Assembly: GCA_964528755.1 (NCBI GenBank)
Contig: CAZGWN010000045.1
Coordinates: 1 to 30,944 of the forward strand
Origin: Raineyella sp964528755
GTDB taxonomy: Bacteria; Actinomycetota; Actinomycetes; Propionibacteriales; Propionibacteriaceae
Direction of reading: 5' to 3'
DNA length: 30,944 bases
A program made the position numbers and the translations under genes. Under the pieces are notes generated by a model that was not told the DNA's origin, made no database searches, and was given only the letters and a program-made list of their open reading frames with translations. Each line of letters begins with the position of its first letter. Within the stretch, counting starts at the first letter, position 1. Positions 6,933 through 14,673 of this stretch are shown piece by piece.

Positions 6933-8858
6933 ATGGCTACGACGCCCGACATCGGACCAACTCGTGCCCGCCGATCCTCCTTCCCCTTCGCCCAGGTCGG
7001 CGCGATTCTCGCCGCTGGTGTGCTGCTGCTCTCCTCGGCCGGGGTGCTGCCCGCCCGGGCGGACGAGGAGGACCCGATCCGCAGGATGGACGTCACCGCG
7101 GCGGCCGACGCCGACGGTGGCGCGATGCATGTCACCGCCGACTTCGAGATGGAGTTCCGCGGCGGCGGGGACCATGGGCCGTACGTGACGCTGCCGACCC
7201 GGCAGGCGGTCCAGGACAACCCCGATGTCTGGCGGGTCCTCGACGTGTCCGACGTCACCGCCACCAGCCCGAGCGGCGCCCCGGCGCAGGTCGAGGTGGA
7301 GCGCGAGGACGGCGCCGTGGCCATCCGCGTCGGCGACGAGGGCCGGACCGTGGAGGGTGTCCAGCACTACATCGTGTCCTACACCCTGGGCGGGGTGGTC
7401 AATCCGCGCGCCACCGGCGGGACCGGTGACGAGATCTACTGGAATGCCATCGGCACGGGCTGGGAGGTGCCGATGGAGGACGTCTCGGTCACCGTCGAGG
7501 GACCGGTCCCCGTCACCGGCACCCGTTGCTACGCGGGGAGCGCGGCCTCCGACGACGCGTGCACCGGCGCCACCACCGACGGCACCCGGGCCGTCTTCAC
7601 CCAGGACAGTCTTGCCGCCGGGCAGGGCCTGACGGTGGTGGCGCAGTGGCCGGCCGGGACCTTCACCGGCGCTGAGCCCGTCTACGCCAAGCGGTTGCGG
7701 CCGGCGAACACCTTCGCCCTGACCCCTGCCACGGGCCTCAGCTCGCTCGGGGTGGTCGCGGTCGGCGCCGCGCTGGTGTTCTGGCTGTTCCGCCGCTTCG
7801 GTCGGGACGTCGCCTACCAGGGGCTCACCCCGGGCCTCACCCCGGCGGCGGGGGCCGAGGGCGAGGTCGGCAGGCGCCGGCGTACGCCCGTGGCCGTCCG
7901 CTTCACTCCGCCCGAGGACGCCACCGCCAGCGAGATCGGCACTCTGGTCGACGGCACCGCGAACTCCCGCGACGTGGTCGCCGGGATCGTCGACCTGGCC
8001 ACCCGTGGCTACCTGCGGGTGGAGGAGGTGGCGTCGGAGGCCTCCGACGACCCCGGCTGGAAGCGGGCCCTCTCCGGCACGAGCAAGTTCACCGACTGGC
8101 GGCTGCACCGGCTCGACGCCGACCGCTCCCGTCTGCCGGCCCCGCTCGCCCGCCTCGACGAGAAGCTCTTCGCCGAGGAGTCCGACCCGCTGCTGCGCAA
8201 GGATCTCGGCGATCGGATCGCGCAGGTGGTCCAGGCCACCCAGAGTGCGCTCTACCGCGAGATGGTCGAGCGCGGCTGGTACCGCCGCCGCCCCGACGTC
8301 GACAAGGCTCTGTGGATCCTCGGCGGCCTGGCGGTGATGATCATCGGGGCCGGACTCGCCGTGCTGCTCGCCTGGTGGGCCGCGTGGGGCCTGGTCGGGC
8401 TGGGGGTCGTCCTGGTCGGGCTGGCCCTGGGTGTGGCCGGGATCTTCGTCTCCACCCGCACCCCGCAGGGGTCGGCGGTGCTGGCGCAGGCCGAGGGTTT
8501 CAAGGAGTACCTGATGACCGCCGAGGCCGACCAGATCCGGGTCGAGGAGGACCACGACATCTTCTCCCGCTACCTGCCGTGGGCGATGGTCTTCGGCGTC
8601 GAGTCGCGCTGGGTCGGGTTGTTCCGGGAGATGGTCGCCGCGGGCCGGCCCGTGGCCGAGCCGAGCTGGTATGCGTCGGCGGCCGGCATGTCGGTCTTCT
8701 CCGGTGACAACGCCTTCTTCGGCGGCGACACATCGTTCGTCGATGCGTCGAGCTCGGCCGGGGTGTGGTCGGCGTCGGCCGGTGCCGGCGGGATGTCGGG
8801 GATGAGCGGCGGCAGCGTGGGGGGCGGCGTCGGTGGGGGCGGCGGGGGTTCCTGGTGA
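6933..8858 (+). CDS. DUF2207-type membrane protein
   Basis: A 641-residue protein with the usual DUF2207 plan. An N-terminal signal or anchor helix lies at about residues 17-43. An extracytoplasmic beta-rich domain follows (YVTLPTRQ, YTLGGVVN, EIYWNAIGTGWEVPMEDVSVTV). Then come one helix at about 265-285, a cytoplasmic domain with TANSRDVVAGIVDLATRGYLRVEE (a winged-helix-like segment), a helical hairpin at about 465-510, and the region FKEYLMTAEADQI and SRYLPWAMVFG. It ends in a Gly/Ser-rich tail of about 50 residues typical of this family. The function of the family is unknown. The start at 6933 is supported by the signal helix and an upstream TACCGT box. The longer frame to 6450 only overlays cobU. 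It appears to be a single-gene unit. Confidence 0.88.
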   Translation: MATTPDIGPTRARRSSFPFAQVGAILAAGVLLLSSAGVLPARADEEDPIRRMDVTAAADADGGAMHVTADFEMEFRGGGDHGPYVTLPTRQAVQDNPDVWRVLDVSDVTATSPSGAPAQVEVEREDGAVAIRVGDEGRTVEGVQHYIVSYTLGGVVNPRATGGTGDEIYWNAIGTGWEVPMEDVSVTVEGPVPVTGTRCYAGSAASDDACTGATTDGTRAVFTQDSLAAGQGLTVVAQWPAGTFTGAEPVYAKRLRPANTFALTPATGLSSLGVVAVGAALVFWLFRRFGRDVAYQGLTPGLTPAAGAEGEVGRRRRTPVAVRFTPPEDATASEIGTLVDGTANSRDVVAGIVDLATRGYLRVEEVASEASDDPGWKRALSGTSKFTDWRLHRLDADRSRLPAPLARLDEKLFAEESDPLLRKDLGDRIAQVVQATQSALYREMVERGWYRRRPDVDKALWILGGLAVMIIGAGLAVLLAWWAAWGLVGLGVVLVGLALGVAGIFVSTRTPQGSAVLAQAEGFKEYLMTAEADQIRVEEDHDIFSRYLPWAMVFGVESRWVGLFREMVAAGRPVAEPSWYASAAGMSVFSGDNAFFGGDTSFVDASSSAGVWSASAGAGGMSGMSGGSVGGGVGGGGGGSW

Positions 8859-8923
8859 GAGGACTTTGGGTGACGTACGGGTCACGTCGCCGGGAATCGG
8901 GCGCCCAGGCGGGCCGACCTTCC

Positions 8924-8929
8924 TAGACT
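8924..8929 (+). promoter_or_regulatory. -10 element upstream of the small ORF at 8936
   Basis: TAGACT followed by 6 bases and then ATG 8936. It is the same hexamer as upstream of cobU and supports the small ORF as a real gene. Confidence 0.45.
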
Positions 8930-8935
8930 GGGCGC

Positions 8936-9178
8936 ATGTCCATCTATCGAGAAGCAGCGCAGCTGCTCGAGCGTGACGTCCGACCGGGGATCCCGGAGCG
9001 GGACCTGGCCGCGGCACGAGCCAGCGGGGACCCGCGCGTCATGGTGCAGACCTGTCTGCGGGCGGCCCGCGACCGCGGTCTGCCGATCCGGTCCGACACC
9101 GCGGCGGCCGTTCGGGACCTGCTGCCGCCGAACGGCACGCTCGATCCGACGGTGCTGGACGGGTTGCAGATCAACTGA
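8936..9178 (+). CDS. Small hypothetical protein, 80 residues
   Basis: An 80-residue soluble protein of unknown function, starting MSIYREAAQLLERDVRP and ending TVLDGLQIN. It is predicted to be mainly helical, has no membrane segment and no cysteine apart from one in a central helix, and contains no motif I recognise. Evidence that it is real: a TAGACT box with leaderless spacing, codon use with GC-rich third positions like its neighbours, and a location in an otherwise empty gap. Its last 8 bases overlap the end of the convergent LysR gene, an arrangement that would make transcripts of the two antisense at their 3' ends. Confidence 0.6.
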   Translation: MSIYREAAQLLERDVRPGIPERDLAAARASGDPRVMVQTCLRAARDRGLPIRSDTAAAVRDLLPPNGTLDPTVLDGLQIN

Positions 9179-10142
9179 GCCCGCGCCCGGGGCGTGGCCC
9201 GTGGCCGACGCCGACCCGTTCGGGGTGGCCGTTGCGGGCCGCTCGTGGAAGTTCGGCCGGGTTGAGCGTCGGGCGCATCGCCTCCAACACCTGGTTGAGC
9301 GCGGCGAGCACCACCCGGACCGCCGGTCGGCGCAGCGCCTCGGGCCGCGCACTGGCCCAGTACGTGGCGAGGAAATCGATCTCCTCCGGCAGCACCCGGA
9401 CCAGATCGGGGTAACTGTCGGCGAGGAAACGGGGCAGCAGTCCGATGCCGGCCCCGGCTCGGGTCAGCCCGACGTGCACCAGCGAACTGGTCGCACTGAC
9501 GGCTTGGCGCATCCCGAGCAGGGGCCCGCCGCGGAAGTCGAGTGCGGACACGTCCTGGGCCGATTCGACGTAGTACACCAGCGGGTGGGTGGCGACCTGC
9601 GCGAGGGTGACGGGTCGGCCGTGCGCGGCGAGGTAGTCCCGGGACGCGTACAGTCCCAGCCGGTAGTCGGCAAACCGCAACGACTCCCGGCGGGGCAATT
9701 CCACCCGGCCGACGGTGACGAGGAAGTCCTCGCCGGTGCTGTGCAGACTGGCCTGCCGGGTGGAGTTGATCATCTCGACCTGGATGCCCGGATGGTCCCG
9801 GTTGAGCATCACCGCGACCCGGCTCATGATGGCCGCTCCGAAGGCGTCCGGGACCACGGTCCGAACCAACCCGGTGACGTGACCGCTCGCCACGGCATGC
9901 TCCAGCGGTGTGATCGCACGTTCGATGGATTCGCCCGCCTCGACGTAGCGCCGACCGAGCTCGGTCGGCTCCCACGTGCCGGCCGCGCGGGAGAGCAGGG
10001 CGCCGCCGACGGCCTTCTCGAGGGCGGTCATCCGGCGGCTGACCGTGGTGTGGTTGACGCCCAGGGCTGCGGCGGCAGCCGAGTACGATCCGTGCCGGAC
10101 CACCTCGAGGAAGAGCAGGATGTCATCTGCCTGCGGACGCAT
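9171..10142 (-). CDS. LysR-family transcriptional regulator
   Basis: A 323-residue regulator. The N-terminal winged helix-turn-helix is clear at about residues 5-62 (DILLFLEVVRHGSYSAAAAALGVNHTTVSRRMTALE, written here only as a landmark with Ser-Tyr-Ser-Ala-Ala at the turn). A linker helix follows, and then a substrate-binding domain resembling LysR effector domains (VRTVVPDAFGAAIMSRV, GIGLLPRFLAD). Start ATG 10142 has GAGGAG 6 bases upstream. The open frame extends further to 10238, but that stretch is not family-like. The C-terminal 20-30 residues are Pro/Arg/Gly-rich and run to a stop overlapping the convergent 80-residue ORF. No metabolic target gene lies divergently next to it, so the regulon is unknown. 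Confidence 0.88.
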   Translation of the reverse strand: MRPQADDILLFLEVVRHGSYSAAAAALGVNHTTVSRRMTALEKAVGGALLSRAAGTWEPTELGRRYVEAGESIERAITPLEHAVASGHVTGLVRTVVPDAFGAAIMSRVAVMLNRDHPGIQVEMINSTRQASLHSTGEDFLVTVGRVELPRRESLRFADYRLGLYASRDYLAAHGRPVTLAQVATHPLVYYVESAQDVSALDFRGGPLLGMRQAVSATSSLVHVGLTRAGAGIGLLPRFLADSYPDLVRVLPEEIDFLATYWASARPEALRRPAVRVVLAALNQVLEAMRPTLNPAELPRAARNGHPERVGVGHGPRPGRGLS

Positions 10143-10251
10143 GCGCGGCTCCTCGGTGTCGGGTGGGCCTCGTCGCCCACCACATGACCGGCATTGTCGC
10201 ACAACGACCGGGTCGAGGTGGCCCGTTCGCCGGGCCACCGAACCGGGTGAC

Positions 10252-10398
10252 TCAGATCATGCTGTGTACCTGGTCGCCGCCGACAAAATCGGTGAGATCA
10301 CGGGCCTGCGGGGCCGGAGCGATCGTCCGGTCGTGATGGTGGCCGATCGCGGCGAGGACGTCGCCGAGGTCACCGGTGGTGAGGGAAGTGAATGTCAT
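10252..10398 (-). CDS. Small hypothetical protein, 48 residues
   Basis: ATG 10398 follows GAAAGGATC with the AAAGGA core about 5 bases upstream, one of the better Shine-Dalgarno sites in the window. The 48-residue product begins MTFTSLTTGDLGDVLAAIG and has a His-His-His run near residue 21. It ends DFVGGDQVHSMI and has no membrane helix or signal peptide. I do not recognise it. It sits between the TetR and LysR genes on the same strand, 156 bases after the TetR stop. A longer frame to 10536 begins without a ribosome site and is less likely. It could be a short regulatory peptide, a leader peptide or a remnant. Confidence 0.45.
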   Translation of the reverse strand: MTFTSLTTGDLGDVLAAIGHHHDRTIAPAPQARDLTDFVGGDQVHSMI

Positions 10399-10554
10399 GC
10401 TGATCCTTTCGAGCCCTTCGGGCCGGGTCCTGTCGGGCCCGGTCACCCCGTACGTGAGGCAGTCCGGATCAGCGTCGACCGCGGAGCATTGCTGCGGCAT
10501 TGCTGGGCAGAAGCCTACCCGGAATCGGCCGCCCATTCGAATATGTGGTCTACT

Positions 10555-11196
10555 TCACACGACGGAGTCATCCGGGTCGAGCAGCCCGCGGACCGTAGCC
10601 ATCAGCGCGTCGTGCAGGTCGTCGAGCCCGCCGTCGGGGGCGTACGTCATCCGGTCCAGCGCGCAGAACACCACCGCGCCGAGGATCGCCATGGCGATGT
10701 GGTCATGGTGGGACTCGGGTCGGGGGTGATGGGCCCCCGGGCGCTCCGCGGCCACCTCGGCGACGACCTCGGTGATCGGGGCGAGCACGGCGGCGCGGGC
10801 GGCAGGCAGGTCGTCGTGCCAGGGGCGCTCGGCCCGGAACAGCTCACCGACGAGCACCCGGCAGGTCGCCGGATCCGCGTCGAACTCCCGCAGCACCGCG
10901 CCGACCACGGCGTCCAGGGCCGACCATCCGGACCGGCCCTCCCGGGCCTGCCGGGCGGTCGCGGCGACCCGCTCGGCCGCTTCGACGACCACCGCCCGCC
11001 CCAACCCGCGCTTGGACCCGAAGTTGTAGAACAGGCTCCCTCGGCTCACCCGGGCGCGCCGCGCGATGTCGTCCACCGAGGTCGCGGAGTACCCGCGCTC
11101 GGCGAACAATCCGAGGGCCGCCGCCCGCAGCCGCCCGCTCGTCGCCCGACGCCGAGACGTACGGCCGTCGGCCGCGGCCAATGTGTCCTCAGTCAC
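10555..11196 (-). CDS. TetR-family transcriptional regulator
   Basis: A 213-residue repressor-type protein. The N-terminal TetR helix-turn-helix is at about residues 20-66, with LRAAALGLFAERGYSATS, DDIARRARVSRGSLFYNF and SKRGL. The all-helical C-terminal domain (about 70-205) should bind the inducer and form the dimer interface. Start GTG 11196 has GGGAGG about 7 bases upstream. The open frame upstream to 11697 is antisense to the next gene and not credible. It is divergent from the GAP-family membrane protein gene, with an 82-base gap containing a perfect palindrome. The likely target is therefore that gene and itself. Confidence 0.9.
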   Translation of the reverse strand: MTEDTLAAADGRTSRRRATSGRLRAAALGLFAERGYSATSVDDIARRARVSRGSLFYNFGSKRGLGRAVVVEAAERVAATARQAREGRSGWSALDAVVGAVLREFDADPATCRVLVGELFRAERPWHDDLPAARAAVLAPITEVVAEVAAERPGAHHPRPESHHDHIAMAILGAVVFCALDRMTYAPDGGLDDLHDALMATVRGLLDPDDSVV

Positions 11197-11232
11197 ATCT
11201 CCACCTCCCGGCGCTATCGTCGCACGTCGTGA

Positions 11233-11255
11233 CCCGGCGCGCACGCCGCGCCGGG
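11233..11255. promoter_or_regulatory. Candidate TetR operator palindrome
   Basis: CCCGGCGCG, 5 bases, then CGCGCCGGG: a perfect 9-bp inverted repeat with a 5-base centre between the divergent TetR and GAP-family genes. It covers the expected -35 position of the TACGCT promoter at 11267, where a bound repressor would block initiation. Confidence 0.45.
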
Positions 11256-11266
11256 GTCGGTGCGCA

Positions 11267-11272
11267 TACGCT
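11267..11272 (+). promoter_or_regulatory. -10 element upstream of the GAP-family gene
   Basis: TACGCT followed by 6 bases and then ATG 11279, with no Shine-Dalgarno site. This fits a leaderless transcript. Confidence 0.45.
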
Positions 11273-11278
11273 GGCGTC

Positions 11279-11959
11279 ATGGAGGGTGTCGGGGGGCTGG
11301 TGGCCTGGCTGATTCCCCTGTCGTTGCTCGCGGCGATCAGCCCGGTCGTCTTCCTCAATGCGTCGACCGTCGTCACCCACGCCGGGCTGCGCGGCGGATG
11401 GCGTTTCCTGGCCGGGAATGTCGCGGTGCTCGTCGTCCTGGGCACGGTGGGAATGGGTCTGTTGGGCGCAACGGTCGCGCAGCAGGCGGAGCGGGAGTTC
11501 GCCTCCCGCCGCATCGATGTCCTGCTGGGCGTGCTTCTCGTCGTCCTCGCGGTCTCGATGGTCCGCGGCCCGGACCGGGATCGGCACGGATCCACCAGCC
11601 CCGAGAAGCCGTCCGCACACCCGGCCGGCGCCGAACCCGGCCTGCCTCGCAGCCTGATCGGCTGGGGCGCCCTCGGCATGGCGACGAACCTGACCACCGT
11701 GCCGCTCTACCTGGCGATGGCGCAGCGGATCGGCGCGGCCGACCTGCCCGCCGGCGAGGGCATCGCGCTGCTTGCCACGGTCACCGTGGCCGTCCTCGCC
11801 CCGGCCTGGACGCCGATGGCCGTCCGGGCGGTAGCGCCTCGCCGCTCCCGGCTGTCGCCCCAATTGCGGGACCGGATCGCCGGGTGGACGACCCGGGGAT
11901 CGGTGATCGCCTGCCTCGCCGGTGCCTTCGCGCTGTTCGGGCGGGCACTGCTCGACTGA
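11279..11959 (+). CDS. GAP (Sap, sulfolipid-1-addressing-like) family membrane protein
   Basis: A 226-residue protein with six predicted helices in two groups of three, separated by a polar loop at about residues 98-122. Helices fall at about 5-27, 38-62, 73-95, 126-148, 158-180 and 200-222. The start MEGVGGLVAWLIPLSLLAAI and the early AISPVVFLNAS segment resemble the GAP/Sap family of actinobacteria. That family is named for a protein linked to export of sulfolipid in mycobacteria and has LysE-like topology. Exact cargo is unknown. The start is fixed by the TACGCT box 6 bases upstream; the longer frame to 11066 overlaps the TetR gene antisense. It is probably controlled by the divergent TetR. 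Its stop lies 12 bases from the end of the convergent dehydrogenase gene. Confidence 0.75.
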   Translation: MEGVGGLVAWLIPLSLLAAISPVVFLNASTVVTHAGLRGGWRFLAGNVAVLVVLGTVGMGLLGATVAQQAEREFASRRIDVLLGVLLVVLAVSMVRGPDRDRHGSTSPEKPSAHPAGAEPGLPRSLIGWGALGMATNLTTVPLYLAMAQRIGAADLPAGEGIALLATVTVAVLAPAWTPMAVRAVAPRRSRLSPQLRDRIAGWTTRGSVIACLAGAFALFGRALLD

Positions 11960-11971
11960 TCGGCGCTCAGG

Positions 11972-13444
11972 TCAGAGCCGGATCCCGATGTACTTGGTCT
12001 CCAGGTATTCCTCGATGCCTTCGTGGCTGCCCTCGCGGCCGAGCCCGGACTGCTTCACCCCGCCGAATGGCGCCGCCGGATCGGACACCACCCCGGAGTT
12101 GAGCGCGACCATGCCGGATTCGAGCCTTTCGGCAGTGCCGAGCGCTTCGCCGAGGTTCTCCGAGAAGACGTACGACATCAGCCCGTACTCGGTGTTGTTG
12201 GCCAGCGCGACCGCCTCGTCGACCGTCTCGAAGGTGGTGATCGGGGCGAACGGGCCGAAGATCTCCTCACGCATCACCCGGGCGTCGTGCGGCACGCCGG
12301 TGACCACGGTGGGCTGCAGGAAGTGACCCGGACCCTCGATCCGCTCCCCGCCGGTGACCACCGTGCCGCCGCGGGTGACGGCGTCGTCGAGGAGCTCGGT
12401 GACGGTGCCGAGCTGACGCTCGGTGATCAGCGGCCCGACCTGGACGCCCTCCTCCAGCCCGTTGCCGACCTGCAGGGCGCGCATCCGCTGGGCCAGCCTG
12501 GCGGCGAACTCGTCGGCGAGCGGGGCGTGGACGTACAGCCGGTTGGCCGCGGTGCAGGCCTCCCCGACGTTGCGCATCTTGGCGTCGAGGGCGCCCTGGA
12601 CGGCCCGGTCGACGTCGGCGCTGGGCAGCACGAGCAGCGGCGCGTTGCCGCCGAGCTCCATGGAGGTGCGCAGCACGTGGTCGGCGGCCTGGTGGAGCAG
12701 GGACTTGCCGACCGAGGTCGAGCCGGTGAAGGTCAGCTTGCGCAGCCGCGGGTCGGACAGGATCGGGGCGGACACCGCGCTCGAACTGCTCGAGGTGACG
12801 CAGTTGACCACGCCCGCGGGCAGCCCGGCGTCGGCGAAGACCTGCATCAGCAGCAGCGTGGTCAGCGGGGTGTCATGGGCAGGCTTGACGACGACCGTAC
12901 AGCCGGCGGCCAGCGCCGGACCGATCTTTCGGGTGCCCATCGCCAACGGGAAGTTCCACGGCGTGATCGCGTACACCGGCCCGACGGGCTGCTTGGTGGT
13001 GAGGATCCGCTGCCCCGAACTCGGCGCGGTCCCGTACCGGCCCCAGATCCGGACCGCCTCCTCGGAGAACCAGCGCAGGAACTCCCCGCCGTAGGTGACC
13101 TCGCCGTACGACTCGGCCAGCGGCTTGCCCATCTCGAGGGTCATGCAGGTGGCGAACAGGTCGCGGCGTTCGACGACCAGGTCATAGGCCCGGCGCAGCA
13201 CCTCCGAACGCTTCCGGGGCAAGGTGGCCGCCCAGCCCGGGCCGGCGGCACAGGCGGCGTCGAGGGCCTGCACGGCCTGCTCGGGTCCGGCGTCGGCGAC
13301 CTCGGCGAGGGTTTCGTCGGTGGCCGGGTTCGTGACGGGGAAGGTGCGGTCGGTCGGCTGCCAGCGCCCACCGATGAACAGCCCGGTGGGCAGGGCATCC
13401 AGCACGCTCTGGGGGGTGGTACGGACGGCGGAGTCAGCACTCAT
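11972..13444 (-). CDS. NAD(P)-dependent succinate-semialdehyde-type dehydrogenase
   Basis: A 490-residue cytoplasmic aldehyde dehydrogenase with all core residues: Asn164 in TPWNFPLAMG, Lys187 in VVVKPAHDTP, the cofactor loop FTGSTSVGKSL, the general base Glu263 in MELGGNAP and the catalytic Cys297 in NVGEACTAANR. The C-terminal EEIFGPFAPI and GGVKQSGLGREG are also present. The overall pattern and the AANRLYVH segment fit the GabD/succinate-semialdehyde group, which oxidises succinate semialdehyde to succinate at the end of the GABA shunt. Other small aldehydes are possible. The start ATG has a TACTGT box 6 bases upstream. No aminotransferase or GABA permease gene is nearby, so the pathway assignment rests on the protein alone. 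Confidence 0.88.
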   Translation of the reverse strand: MSADSAVRTTPQSVLDALPTGLFIGGRWQPTDRTFPVTNPATDETLAEVADAGPEQAVQALDAACAAGPGWAATLPRKRSEVLRRAYDLVVERRDLFATCMTLEMGKPLAESYGEVTYGGEFLRWFSEEAVRIWGRYGTAPSSGQRILTTKQPVGPVYAITPWNFPLAMGTRKIGPALAAGCTVVVKPAHDTPLTTLLLMQVFADAGLPAGVVNCVTSSSSSAVSAPILSDPRLRKLTFTGSTSVGKSLLHQAADHVLRTSMELGGNAPLLVLPSADVDRAVQGALDAKMRNVGEACTAANRLYVHAPLADEFAARLAQRMRALQVGNGLEEGVQVGPLITERQLGTVTELLDDAVTRGGTVVTGGERIEGPGHFLQPTVVTGVPHDARVMREEIFGPFAPITTFETVDEAVALANNTEYGLMSYVFSENLGEALGTAERLESGMVALNSGVVSDPAAPFGGVKQSGLGREGSHEGIEEYLETKYIGIRL

Positions 13445-13450
13445 GGTTTC

Positions 13451-13456
13451 ACAGTA
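13451..13456 (-). promoter_or_regulatory. -10 element upstream of the aldehyde dehydrogenase
   Basis: TACTGT on the minus strand is followed by 6 bases and then ATG 13444, the leaderless spacing seen repeatedly here. Confidence 0.45.
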
Positions 13457-13484
13457 GTCCGGCCGAAGTACCGATGGGCCGGCG

Positions 13485-14240
13485 TCACCGGGTCCACTCG
13501 TCGGTGGTGCGGACCATGTCGGCGTGGTCCCGGGCGTACGCCTCCGCCGGCGTCGGGGCCGTCCCGCCCAGCCGCGCGGGTTGGAAGGCCAGGTCGGGTC
13601 CGGTCATCGGCGGGTAGCCGGCGATCACCTCGTCGAGCATCGCCCTCATCACCTCGCGCAGATGCTCGGTCGCGGCATGCACGTCCGCGTCGGGGCGTAC
13701 GTGGGTCGGGGCGCCGACGGCGACGTGCACCGGGATCTGGGAGCGGGAGAAGTTTCGCGGGTGGTCCTTGGTCCAGATCCGCTGGGCCCCCCACACGATG
13801 GTCGGCAGGATCGGGGCGCCGGTCTCGGCGGCCATCCGTACGGCACCGGTCTTGAGTTCCTTGATCTCGAAGGCCCGTGACAGGGTCGCCTCCGGATAGA
13901 CGCCGACGATGCGTCCGGCGCGCAGCGCCTCGACCGCCAGCCGGTAGCCCTCCGCGCCGGCGTGCCGGTCGACCGGGATATGGCCGCACATTCTCATGAT
14001 GGTCCCGGCGAGGGGGCTGGACCAGATGGACTTCTTGGCCATGAACCGGACGAGCCGGCGGTTGGCCTTGTACACCGCGAAGCCGGCGAAGATGAAATCG
14101 ACGTGCGCGGTGTGGTTGATCGCCAGGACCGCGCCGCCGTGGCGGGGGACGTGGCGCAGCCCGGTCAGGCGGAAGCGCAGTCCCAGCACGCGGAAGGCGG
14201 TGATGATGGCGGCGATGAGTGCGCGGTAGCCGAGGTCCAT
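13485..14240 (-). CDS. PlsC-type 1-acyl-sn-glycerol-3-phosphate acyltransferase
   Basis: A 251-residue membrane-associated acyltransferase. The catalytic HX4D motif is NHTAHVDF at about residues 42-49. The second block is MAKKSIWSSPLAG, the third block is VYPEATLSRAFEIKELKTGAVRMA (EATLSR in place of the usual EGTRSR), and the fourth is ILPTIVWG. The family transfers acyl chains to lysophosphatidate to make phosphatidate at the inner membrane. The C-terminal 60 residues are a hydrophilic extension. Start ATG 14240 is chosen because a TACGGT box lies 6 bases upstream and the membrane-proximal helix begins there. The open frame to 14459 adds residues unlike the family. It is 40 bases upstream of the dehydrogenase on the same strand but has its own promoter box. 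Confidence 0.88.
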   Translation of the reverse strand: MDLGYRALIAAIITAFRVLGLRFRLTGLRHVPRHGGAVLAINHTAHVDFIFAGFAVYKANRRLVRFMAKKSIWSSPLAGTIMRMCGHIPVDRHAGAEGYRLAVEALRAGRIVGVYPEATLSRAFEIKELKTGAVRMAAETGAPILPTIVWGAQRIWTKDHPRNFSRSQIPVHVAVGAPTHVRPDADVHAATEHLREVMRAMLDEVIAGYPPMTGPDLAFQPARLGGTAPTPAEAYARDHADMVRTTDEWTR

Positions 14241-14246
14241 GGGGCC

Positions 14247-14252
14247 ACCGTA
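14247..14252 (-). promoter_or_regulatory. -10 element upstream of the PlsC-type gene
   Basis: TACGGT on the minus strand, 6 bases before ATG 14240. It decides the start in favour of 14240 over the longer frame. Confidence 0.45.
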
Positions 14253-14343
14253 CTGGGCCGAGAGCAGGATGCGGTGATCGAGCCCTCGCACCGTTGAGGG
14301 TCGATGCCGGACGGACTCGGTTTGCCTTTTCGCCCGTAGCCTT

Positions 14344-14387
14344 CGCCCGTACGAATGTGTCCGACGTCGAGCAGATTCGTGCGGGCG
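14344..14387. repeat. 13-bp inverted repeat upstream of the chimeric ORF
   Basis: CGCCCGTACGAAT and ATTCGTGCGGGCG are inverted copies with one mismatch, separated by 18 bases (14357-14374). They lie in the 248-base gap between the acyltransferase and the chimeric ORF, which otherwise shows nothing I recognise. The element could be a binding site for a dimeric regulator or a leftover of recombination. It lacks a T-run and is a weak terminator candidate. Confidence 0.5.
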
Positions 14388-14488
14388 GAACCCTCGAGCG
14401 GTGGAGCGGGGGAGCGGCAGGCGGAGCCGAGTGGTGTGACAGAATCGGCGCCAGGGCATGCGCTTCGGCTCGCCGTACGAGGAGTCCC

Positions 14489-14673
14489 GTGTTCCACCGA
14501 TTCATGCAGGTCGGCTATGTGTTTGCCGCTGTCACCGGTCTGCTGCTCGGCTGGGTGGTCACGGTCGTCAACGACGAGGCCGGTATGGCGCCTGCTCGAT
14601 CCCTGATCGTCCTGCGGGACGCTCAACCGGGCGCCCAACTCGACCGGATCCACAGCTCCGTCGCGGCCTCGTA
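14489..14673 (+). repeat. Direct repeat, upstream copy (permease 5' end)
   Basis: This stretch matches 17632-17816 in the same orientation. I count about 18 differences over roughly 178 aligned bases. It is a diverged duplicate of the permease start including the GTG codon and first membrane helix. Confidence 0.85.

Noticed and set aside
8860..8900. Short palindrome GTGAC/GTCAC after the DUF2207 gene
   Set aside because: Only 5-bp arms with no downstream T-run; not distinguishable from chance in this composition.
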